NCBI GenBank assembly: GCA_937871985.1
Contig: CALMPB010000416.1
Span: 1-12,589, forward strand
DNA from: an uncultured Burkholderiaceae bacterium
Lineage (GTDB): Bacteria; Pseudomonadota; Gammaproteobacteria; Burkholderiales; Burkholderiaceae
Length of the DNA stretch: 12,589 nucleotides
Reading direction: 5' to 3'
Shown here piece after piece: positions 1 through 6,131 of the stretch. Below the pieces are notes generated by a model that saw only the letters and a program-made list of their open reading frames with translations, searched no databases and was not told the DNA's origin. Numbering within the stretch: the first letter of the stretch is position 1; each line of letters opens with the position of its first letter. Position numbers and translations under genes: made by a program.

Positions 1-1
1 G

Positions 2-148
2 CCGATGGCGATCGCGGTGCTGGGGGGGTTGATCACGTCGACGTTCTTGAGCTTGTTGGTGATACCGGTGGTGTTTTTGTTTGTGGATGATTTTGGGCAG
101 TGGGTGGTGCGGTTGTTCAGGCGGGGGCACGCCGATGCGGCGCGGTAG
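2..148 (+). CDS. RND efflux transporter permease, C-terminal fragment (5' end outside window)
   Basis: Only the last 48 codons are present; the gene enters from the left edge and ends at TAG 146-148. The reading frame begins PMAIAVLGGLITSTFLSLLV and continues IPVVFLFVDDFGQWV. This matches the final transmembrane helix and short basic cytoplasmic tail of AcrB/MdtB-type RND pumps, where the MAxAVxGGLxxSTxLTLxxxPxxY pattern is a family hallmark. Such inner-membrane proteins are proton-driven drug or metal exporters that work with a periplasmic adaptor and an outer-membrane channel. Substrate cannot be judged from the tail. Codon use (many TTG, GTG, GGG and TTT) differs visibly from the C-ending codons of the downstream genes. 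That suggests the pump belongs to the flanking chromosome and not to the glycan locus. Confidence 0.85.
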   Translation, partial: PMAIAVLGGLITSTFLSLLVIPVVFLFVDDFGQWVVRLFRRGHADAAR

Positions 149-415
149 AAGGAGTGAGAGGCATGTCGGCGATGGCGGCAAAATCGCCCTAGGCGCCCCC
201 GGCAGCCTGGGCTCTGCAACCACGGTGATGCTCTTCCGCATTGATCCTAGGCCCTTACCTGGCCGCTGAGCATCCAAACAGCCAAAACCGGCCGATCGAC
301 TTCGACATCGTTTCGTCCCCGACTCCTCCTACAATTCCCGGATCGCGGCCAGCCTTCGAATACCTTGAAAGCAGAGCCGACTCGGCTGAGAATCGAACCG
401 ATCTGCGGAAGAAAG
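149..415. other. Gene-poor junction between the efflux gene and the glycan locus
   Basis: No convincing protein-coding gene is seen here. It holds a strong ribosome-binding sequence (AAGGAG, 149-154) followed by a 9-codon reading frame (163-192). A weak inverted repeat GGCGAT (168-173) / ATCGCC (183-188) lies in the same place, with no T-tract. A TACAAT hexamer (330-335) could be a -10 box for the following gene, but no good -35 lies 16-18 nt upstream. The region is probably the boundary of the polysaccharide locus plus the promoter of the glycosyltransferase genes. Confidence 0.4.
330..335 (+). promoter_or_regulatory. Possible -10 box upstream of the first glycosyltransferase gene
   Basis: TACAAT matches the sigma-70 -10 consensus at 5 of 6 positions and lies 80 nt before the ATG at 416. 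The -35 window (about 306-313) shows nothing close to TTGACA, so this is a weak call. No other promoter-like pair was found between 149 and 415. Confidence 0.2.
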
Positions 416-3118
416 ATGAACCTACATCTAACCAGTGCGTTTTCCGAGTTTGGCGCACGACCCGTTCCGCTATCGGCGCCGGACATCTCCGCTGACCGAC
501 TCCGGCCTATCGATGCAGACCGGCTGCAAGAAACGCTCCGGGGTTCCCCCTACCGCTCCGCCATCGTCCTGGGCCCCTTGTCCAGACCCTGCCTCGATCA
601 AACAAGCATCCACCGGCCCCTGGAGGCCTTCGCGACAGGTTCCCTGCCGGCCGACTGGCTCGTGGACAACTGGAGCGGCCAGGTCGATGCTTTCGTTCAG
701 GCATACGATCAACACGACACGCTCTGGGTCCTTGGATCGCAATTCCTGTCAGACCTTGCCGACCCCCGCCCTCTTCTTGCCGCGCTCAAGCGCGTCTGCC
801 TTGCACGTAGCGGTACGGTCATGTTCGTGCATGAAGACGCGCCGGGACGATTCAGGCATTGGTCCCGGGAAGCATTCTCCAGTTTTCTGACGGCCGGCGG
901 TTTTCCCCTTCAGCTCGGGGACGACGGCTGGATGGCTGCCACGCTCACGCTTCGCGACTACGCAGCCTATCTGGAGAACCGTGGATGGGACCGGCGACTG
1001 GCCACGGCGGATTGGCTGCTCTTGACCACGGAAGATGCAGGGCTGGGGCCCGCCGGCGGAATCGGCACTTATGTCCGGAACATCAAGCTCCTCGACCCAC
1101 GCGCCGCTGTCCTGATGTTCGACGCCCGGGCCGAGCCCCTCGACATGGACCGAAGGACATTGGCCCCACGATCGCTCGCAGACGTCAGTTTTGAGGACTT
1201 TCACCTCGGACACGATTCTCTGGAAGTGTTGCGCAATGCGCTCTACTTGCTGCCCAGCGTAACGCTTGTCGAGGCGCAGGACTACCAGTCCATCCTGTTC
1301 CGCATCGTGCAGGCCAAGCGCACCGGCATGCTTCCGTCCTGGCTGCACTTGCGCATTTTCATGCATGGGGCCATTGACTATCTGAAGTACGGTTTCCGCG
1401 ACGAAGGGGCGGTGAATTACTCTCCCTTCGAAGCGTCGCTGGCAATCAGGGACAGCTACATCTTCAAGCATGCGGACAGTTGCTACGCCCCCTCCAGATA
1501 CCTGGGCCAGCATCTCATGCAGGAGGAGTACGGCTATGAGGTCGCGAACCAGACCATCGTCCGCCTGCCCTTTGACCTCTCGCTGCTGCCGGACGATCGA
1601 CCGCTTGGCTACGGGGCCATCCAGCGCATCGCTTTCATCGGAAAGTACCTGCAATTGAAGGGATGGCCGGATTTCGTCCGGGCGATGGAACTCCTCGCCC
1701 CCGGGCAAGTACAGGAGATCGTCTCGCTGGCTCCCGGCGTTCCTCCCGACCAAGACATTGCGACTTTGAGCGGCATTGCCGGCTATAGCTGGACCCACCT
1801 CTCGCATCAGCAATTGCTGGAATACATCAACCAACATCTCGACGACACGCTGTTCGTCGTCCCGTCGCGGGGAGAGAGCTTCTCCTACGTGGTGCTGGAG
1901 CAGTTGCTGCTTGGTGCACGTCTGGTCGCTTACAACACAGGCGGTGTGGTCGAGGTCGCGGATGACCCGGACTATGTCTCGCGCTTTTTCTGCGACCCGG
2001 CTCCCGATGCCCTGGCTCGCAAGATCGAAGATACTCTTCGGCTCTTGCCCGATGAACACCAGATCCTGGTAGGCCTTGCACGAGATCGCCTTCGGCAACG
2101 TCAGCGTGAAGTCAATGCATGGTGGGGGCGCAATGACGCTCCGCCCTACAGCCCCGAATGGCCTCGTTCGGTAGAGCTGCCATCGCCGGCAGTCACCGTC
2201 GTCGCCTTTGCGGGCAATCGGACATGCGATCAACTGGACGAATTCATACGATCCGTCCACCGCTCACGACTGAAACCTGCCCAAGTAATTCTGATCGGAA
2301 GACGCCCGGATGAGCGGGTCGACGCGGTACTGGACGCGTGGGCGCTGGACGAAAAAAATGCAGGCCTGACGATCACACTGCATCTGCACACCATCGATAG
2401 CCTCGGGCCACGGGATGCCAGCCTGCAGCAAGTCCAGACCGAATTCGCCTTCTTTCTGGATGACGGCGCGACGCTTTTACCGCGCACACTCGAGGATGGA
2501 TGGAACGCGCTGTCCTCCGACCCGGAATTGATCGCTGCCACCGGTTTCGCCGTGAACGCTATCGAACCCGCGTGCTTTCCCCGGTCTGGTGGCGTGCCGA
2601 CGGAAAGCAAATCATGGAAGCCTTTGGGCATTCCAGAAGCGCGCGCTCTGGCACTCAGGGAAGATCAGTACATGGCGACCAGCGCCATGATTCGAGCGGC
2701 GGCGTGGAGAGACTCGGGTGGTTGGAATGACATGGATCCGGACGCCTGGGAAGGAATGGCCGTCTATACCCGGCTGGCGTGGAAAGCGAAGCGCTTTTCG
2801 CTGACTCCTCAACCAGGGCATCTAGCACCCGATCCGAACGGCGGTAGGACGGAAACAGCCCCGTTCCTGAAGCGTCGCCGCCTCGTACACAGCCTGGATG
2901 GTCTATCACGCCTCGATGCCAACATATTGTTCAGTTTGACTGCATACATCGAAACCGGCCCACTGCCTCTCATCAAGGCGCCCGTCGTCGTTCCGCCGTC
3001 GGAAACGCCCGAAGCCATTATCCAGCCCCGGCAGATCGAACATTTCGCATACCTGCTGCTGCGCCGGGTCAGGACAAGATCCAAACGGCTTATCGGAGAT
3101 ATAAAACGTCTTCTGTGA
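416..3118 (+). CDS. Large multidomain glycosyltransferase: degenerate methyltransferase-like region, GT4, degenerate GT-A
   Basis: A 900-aa cytoplasmic enzyme likely to add sugars to a lipid-linked glycan. Residues ~40-180 resemble a class I methyltransferase: a late-motif segment with SDLADPRPLL near 110-120, but no GxGxG AdoMet motif. Residues ~195-580 form a GT4 (GT-B) module with GGIGT at 214-218, an IGKYLQLKGW strand, and an intact EX7E pair (E487, E495) in PSRGESFSYVVLE. Residues ~590-850 resemble a GT2 (GT-A) fold, but the DXD site reads DDG (682-684) and the usual upstream VDDGS motif is IGRRP. The protein ends in a basic amphipathic stretch (KRLIGDIKRLL). I chose ATG 416 because GGAAG lies just upstream; an in-frame TTG at 365 would add 17 residues. 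GT4 activity is likely; activity of the outer domains is doubtful. The sugar is unknown. Confidence 0.85.
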   Translation: MNLHLTSAFSEFGARPVPLSAPDISADRLRPIDADRLQETLRGSPYRSAIVLGPLSRPCLDQTSIHRPLEAFATGSLPADWLVDNWSGQVDAFVQAYDQHDTLWVLGSQFLSDLADPRPLLAALKRVCLARSGTVMFVHEDAPGRFRHWSREAFSSFLTAGGFPLQLGDDGWMAATLTLRDYAAYLENRGWDRRLATADWLLLTTEDAGLGPAGGIGTYVRNIKLLDPRAAVLMFDARAEPLDMDRRTLAPRSLADVSFEDFHLGHDSLEVLRNALYLLPSVTLVEAQDYQSILFRIVQAKRTGMLPSWLHLRIFMHGAIDYLKYGFRDEGAVNYSPFEASLAIRDSYIFKHADSCYAPSRYLGQHLMQEEYGYEVANQTIVRLPFDLSLLPDDRPLGYGAIQRIAFIGKYLQLKGWPDFVRAMELLAPGQVQEIVSLAPGVPPDQDIATLSGIAGYSWTHLSHQQLLEYINQHLDDTLFVVPSRGESFSYVVLEQLLLGARLVAYNTGGVVEVADDPDYVSRFFCDPAPDALARKIEDTLRLLPDEHQILVGLARDRLRQRQREVNAWWGRNDAPPYSPEWPRSVELPSPAVTVVAFAGNRTCDQLDEFIRSVHRSRLKPAQVILIGRRPDERVDAVLDAWALDEKNAGLTITLHLHTIDSLGPRDASLQQVQTEFAFFLDDGATLLPRTLEDGWNALSSDPELIAATGFAVNAIEPACFPRSGGVPTESKSWKPLGIPEARALALREDQYMATSAMIRAAAWRDSGGWNDMDPDAWEGMAVYTRLAWKAKRFSLTPQPGHLAPDPNGGRTETAPFLKRRRLVHSLDGLSRLDANILFSLTAYIETGPLPLIKAPVVVPPSETPEAIIQPRQIEHFAYLLLRRVRTRSKRLIGDIKRLL

Positions 3119-3142
3119 AGGCTGTGCCGCAGAACCTTGCCA

Positions 3143-3184
3143 TGAGTGCACGAACACAAGCCGCTGGAATCTTGTAAGCACTCA
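3143..3184 (+). other. Two-tier imperfect hairpin in the 199-nt intergenic region
   Basis: TGAGTGC (3143-3149) pairs with GCACTCA (3178-3184). Inside it ACAAG (3156-3160) pairs with CTTGT (3171-3175) around a 10-nt loop. No T-tract follows, so it is not a classical intrinsic terminator. It lies just after the stop codon of the first glycosyltransferase and could stabilise the mRNA end, cause pausing or bind a regulator. It could also be chance. Confidence 0.3.
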
Positions 3185-3221
3185 CATCTTGCAATAAAGG
3201 GTTCTCTATTACTCTTCCCTT

Positions 3222-3331
3222 AGGAGTGACCGGTGCCCGCCGGAACAGTGCTCACCGTTTGTCGCACTCTGCCTCGACTCTCCCTTCCGTTCACCCGACA
3301 ATGTCCCCGCTATCTATGTGATTCCGAGTGA
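3222..3331 (+). other. Possible 32-codon leader ORF with strong Shine-Dalgarno, overlapping the next gene's start
   Basis: AGGAG (3222-3226) is followed after 6 nt by GTG (3233), opening a 32-codon frame that ends at TGA 3329-3331. The stop falls 11 nt past the GTG (3318) of the following glycosyltransferase, in a different frame. The peptide has three cysteines and matches no family I know. The following gene lacks a clear ribosome-binding site of its own at 3318, so this frame could feed ribosomes to it by translational coupling. No recoding signal is evident. It may be coincidental. Confidence 0.25.
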
Positions 3332-5498
3332 TATATTCACCGGCTTGCCAAGGTCAACTCGCGGGAATCCCCAATTGTCGCTCCCTTCCCTGCCCAGCAT
3401 CGATATTTCGATCGTACTCAATCTTCATGACGAGGCACGCTTCCTTGATCGGACAGTTGCTTCCTTGCGCGAAGCCGTGGCCTATGCACGCGCCGACGGG
3501 TTGAGTATTGAACTCGTCATCGTGCTCGACAATGCTACCCGGGAAACCGCGGCCAAGGTCGCGGCCATGGATTTCAGCTGGATGGACGGAGTTTGCTTTC
3601 TCGAGGTATCGCACGGCTCGCTGGGTCCCGCACGGAATTCAGGTATTGCGGCGTCGCGAGGCAGATATATCGCGACAGCGGACGGCGATGACCTCGTTTC
3701 ATTCAATTTTTTTTCGGCGATGATGGAAGAAGCGGAGCGGGCTCCCCTGGCCATCATTATTCCCGAGTTTCTATACGCCTTTGGCACTCGCTACCACCTC
3801 TGGCAGTACTTCGGCACGGATCGCGTTTCCAAGCTCGCGTTTTTTGGATATCACCCATTTTGCTCCCGGGTCTTTTTCCCCCGGGAGCTTGCCCGGGAAA
3901 TCCAGTACGTAGACACTAAGGCAACTGGTTTTTTTGCCTACGAGGACTGGCATTTCAACTGCGAGGCCATTGCCGCAGGGTATGAATTCCGCACGGCGGC
4001 CAATACCGTTCTTTTCTACCGCCAGCGCTCGACCAGCATCATGGCCCAGGAAGGGCATGACAAACTGTGCCCTTATTCTCGATATTTTTCAGCCGATCAT
4101 TTTCTGAAAGAATTGCAGCCTGCCCATGATTCCGCTCGCAAATTGCCCAAAGTGCCGAAATACGCACCGGAAGGTACTCGACTGTACTGCATGAACTCCC
4201 AGGTTTTTCTCGAACTGGTTTATGCAGCAAACCAGATCGAGCCAGGCATCGATTTTGAACACCTGAAGTACATGCCCGTGGGCGCCAACGTCGGTTGGCC
4301 CTACCAGCAGACTCTTGATCTCGCTTCCGCTTATTTCGAGGCGCTCGAAAAATTGAACGGTGGCATCTACGACGATGTCGTTCTCCTGCCCTTCCTGTCG
4401 AATGGCGGAGCCGAGAAATATCTTTTGGAAGTCTCGAAATCGCTGCTTGCGACGAATGTGGCGAAACGCATCTTGATCGTAACGGGACAAGACTTCGAGC
4501 AGCATGAGGGCGTAGGCCAACTACCCGTCAATGTCGATTTCCTGGACCTGCGGAAACTGGCGGACAGGCATGGCATCCAAGATCTCAGCGCGCTTCTGCT
4601 TCGTATCATTCAATCATCCGCCCCCCGCGCGAGACTCCATACCAATGGCCCCGACTTCGCCGTTGGCTTCCTGCTCCGCTATTACCGTGCGCTTCCGGAA
4701 AACCGCATTGCTTACTATTATTTTTGTGCGGAAACGCTGCCTCACCGACAATTACACTTCATTTACGGCAGTTCGCTAAATTTCCTTTCAGAGGCTTTGC
4801 CCGGGATAGACTGGGTCATATCGGACCATGCTCGGATCCTCGACGATCTTGAAAAAATGGTACATCTGGCGCCCGCAAGGGCCGAAACTCTCTATGCCCC
4901 GGTATCCCCCTCGACGGAAGCGGTCACACGGCTACCGTACTCGCCTGGCTCCAGGCCTTTGCGCGTCTTGTGGGCTTCCCGGATCGATACCCAGAAGCGG
5001 CCCGACCTAGTTCCCAGGATCGCACAAAGGCTGGAAGAACGTGGGGTAAAGGCATCCATAGACATGTACGGCAGTTCGGTGTTCGGTTATCCCATGCCCG
5101 CTGGAATAAGCCGTGATGGGCCTGTCCGCCACCGAGGAGCATTTCAGGGATTCAGTAGCCTTCCCCACGACGAGTATGACTTGTTCCTCTACACAGCGTC
5201 CTATGATGGGCTCCCCAACGTGGTGCTGGAGGCCCTTTCCTGTAGCATGCTTGTTGTCGCGCCCGATGTGGGCGGCCTGCGGGAAGTCATTACGCCCGAG
5301 ACCGGCGTCCTCGTTGCATATGATGCGGACGATGACGTGTTGATCGAACACTACGCTGATGCCTTGGCCGCTATTGCCAGCGGCAGCATCCTACCGCCGC
5401 CTCTCATTCGCGGTGCCCATCGCCTGATAGCAGAACGGCATTCGGAGAAAGCGCACCGCCAACGTGTCGCTACGATTTTCACGCCGACGGGCAATTGA
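3318..5498 (+). CDS. Bifunctional GT2-GT4 fusion glycosyltransferase
   Basis: A 726-aa protein with two glycosyltransferase modules, predicted cytoplasmic or peripheral to the inner membrane. Residues ~28-290 are a GT2 (GT-A) domain: ISIVLNLHDE opening strand, GPARNSGIAASRG helix, DXD site D122-G123-D124, and E209-D210-W211 as the probable catalytic-base ED motif. Residues ~355-720 are a GT4 (GT-B) domain: NGGAEKY (362-368), SRIDTQKRPDL around R555, and DGLPNVVLE with D630 replacing the first Glu of EX7E while E638 is kept. That D variant occurs in many GT4 enzymes. The GTG at 3318 has no obvious Shine-Dalgarno. TTG at 3375, with GGGAA 7 nt upstream, is a good alternative giving 707 aa and starting just before the domain. 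Donor and linkage cannot be read from sequence. The gene visibly uses more A/T than its neighbours. Confidence 0.87.
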   Translation: MIPSDIFTGLPRSTRGNPQLSLPSLPSIDISIVLNLHDEARFLDRTVASLREAVAYARADGLSIELVIVLDNATRETAAKVAAMDFSWMDGVCFLEVSHGSLGPARNSGIAASRGRYIATADGDDLVSFNFFSAMMEEAERAPLAIIIPEFLYAFGTRYHLWQYFGTDRVSKLAFFGYHPFCSRVFFPRELAREIQYVDTKATGFFAYEDWHFNCEAIAAGYEFRTAANTVLFYRQRSTSIMAQEGHDKLCPYSRYFSADHFLKELQPAHDSARKLPKVPKYAPEGTRLYCMNSQVFLELVYAANQIEPGIDFEHLKYMPVGANVGWPYQQTLDLASAYFEALEKLNGGIYDDVVLLPFLSNGGAEKYLLEVSKSLLATNVAKRILIVTGQDFEQHEGVGQLPVNVDFLDLRKLADRHGIQDLSALLLRIIQSSAPRARLHTNGPDFAVGFLLRYYRALPENRIAYYYFCAETLPHRQLHFIYGSSLNFLSEALPGIDWVISDHARILDDLEKMVHLAPARAETLYAPVSPSTEAVTRLPYSPGSRPLRVLWASRIDTQKRPDLVPRIAQRLEERGVKASIDMYGSSVFGYPMPAGISRDGPVRHRGAFQGFSSLPHDEYDLFLYTASYDGLPNVVLEALSCSMLVVAPDVGGLREVITPETGVLVAYDADDDVLIEHYADALAAIASGSILPPPLIRGAHRLIAERHSEKAHRQRVATIFTPTGN
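3862..3888 (+). other. Perfect 9-bp GC-rich hairpin inside the GT2 domain
   Basis: GCTCCCGGG (3862-3870) and CCCGGGAGC (3880-3888) form a perfect stem around the 9-nt loop TCTTTTTCC. A third CCCGGG follows at 3892-3897. It lies in coding sequence and is not followed by a T-tract, so it is not a terminator. It could slow ribosomes or polymerase. Confidence 0.4.
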
Positions 5499-5520
5499 CA
5501 GGCTTACCACTATCGTCACG

Positions 5521-5835
5521 ATGACTCCCAATTCCATGCCACATTCTCCGTCCGCAAGCCCTACCCCTCATGATGAAGAAATGCGGGCCTTGCAGGAGGA
5601 AGTCCAGCGTCTCCGGAAGCGACTGCTCAAATACGCCGCAGAAGCCGACCAGCGCATGAACCTGGATGCCTTGCGCACCGCCCCCTTCGAGCCACTGGAC
5701 TTCCAACTCTCCAAAGGCTATCGCATTTGGAAAATGTACCTGGGACTGTATGATCTACCCGTAGTCGGCCCCGTCCTGACCGCTGCACGCACCATCGCCG
5801 GAAAAGTGGTGCGCCTGCTCAAGCGACTTAGATAA
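5521..5835 (+). CDS. Small coiled-coil protein of unknown function with basic amphipathic C-terminus
   Basis: A 104-aa protein I do not recognise as a named family. Residues 1-17 are Ser/Pro-rich and probably disordered. Residues ~18-50 are a charged heptad-rich helix (MRALQEEVQRLRKRLL) typical of a coiled coil. Residues ~66-104 are aromatic and hydrophobic (GYRIWKMYLGLYDLPVVGPV) and end in GKVVRLLKRLR, a basic amphipathic helix that could lie on the inner-membrane surface. There is no signal peptide. It begins 22 nt after the preceding glycosyltransferase and ends 8 nt before the next small gene, so it is almost certainly co-transcribed with them. The start is uncertain: ATG 5521 and ATG 5536 both lack a strong ribosome-binding site. 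A scaffold or membrane-tethering role is inference from composition and context. Confidence 0.6.
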   Translation: MTPNSMPHSPSASPTPHDEEMRALQEEVQRLRKRLLKYAAEADQRMNLDALRTAPFEPLDFQLSKGYRIWKMYLGLYDLPVVGPVLTAARTIAGKVVRLLKRLR

Positions 5836-5843
5836 ACCTCGAA

Positions 5844-6131
5844 ATGATCCAAATCCTCGAAAAAACCTACCGGGCCTGCCTGCGCTCGGGCTTGGTCACG
5901 CCTGGCATCCACCGTGCGGCAAAGCGGATGCATTCGTGGCTGCGCTACAGTCGCAGCCAGATGTACCTGCTGGAAGACATCAATTCCCTGCGGGCGTGCA
6001 TCGTCGATCTGAAACGCGAACAGGATGATCAGCGGGCACAGATTGCACAGTTGACGATGCAGCTTGCCTCGAAAACCGACGGCGCGTCGGCTCAGTGCAC
6101 CGGACGGCAAGGCGCGGAGCATCCTCGGTGA
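5844..6131 (+). CDS. Second small coiled-coil protein of unknown function
   Basis: A 95-aa protein without a family I can name. Residues ~1-38 are basic and amphipathic (LEKTYRACLRSGLV, RAAKRMHSWLRYSR). Residues ~41-76 carry regular hydrophobic heptads (YLLEDINSLR, DLKREQDDQRAQIAQLTMQL) typical of a parallel coiled coil. The last ~18 residues are polar. This reverses the order in the upstream neighbour, where the coiled coil comes first. The stop codon overlaps the GTG start of the next glycosyltransferase (GTGA, 6128-6131), so translation of the two is probably coupled. Codon use fits the neighbours, supporting a real gene, but the function is unknown. A partner or scaffold for the glycosyltransferases is plausible. 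Confidence 0.55.
   Translation: MIQILEKTYRACLRSGLVTPGIHRAAKRMHSWLRYSRSQMYLLEDINSLRACIVDLKREQDDQRAQIAQLTMQLASKTDGASAQCTGRQGAEHPR
6116..6131 (+). promoter_or_regulatory. Ribosome-binding site and start/stop overlap for the third glycosyltransferase
   Basis: GGAG (6116-6119) lies 8 nt before GTG 6128, and TGA 6129-6131 of the preceding gene overlaps that start. This fixes the start at 6128 in preference to the upstream in-frame GTG at 6095, because MKASVVICTYNR begins directly with the first GT2 strand. Confidence 0.7.

Noticed and set aside
168..188. GGCGAT...ATCGCC inverted repeat as an RND-gene terminator
   Set aside because: Only 6 bp, a 9-nt loop and no T-tract; too weak to call a terminator.
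749..2260. 503-codon open frame on the minus strand
   Set aside because: It lies wholly opposite the glycosyltransferase at 416-3118, whose frame shows clear GT4 motifs. The antisense translation shows no recognisable domain and is a typical GC-rich shadow frame.
2840..2850. GGCGGTAG, resembling the ops/JUMPstart element recognised by RfaH
   Set aside because: It lies inside coding sequence near the end of the first GT gene, the following bases (GAC) do not fit the full element, and real ops sites are found in the untranslated leader of such operons.
6095..6127. Upstream GTG (6095) as the start of the third glycosyltransferase
   Set aside because: It would add 11 residues with no domain content and has a poorer site; GTG 6128 has GGAG at 8 nt and begins at the GT2 core.
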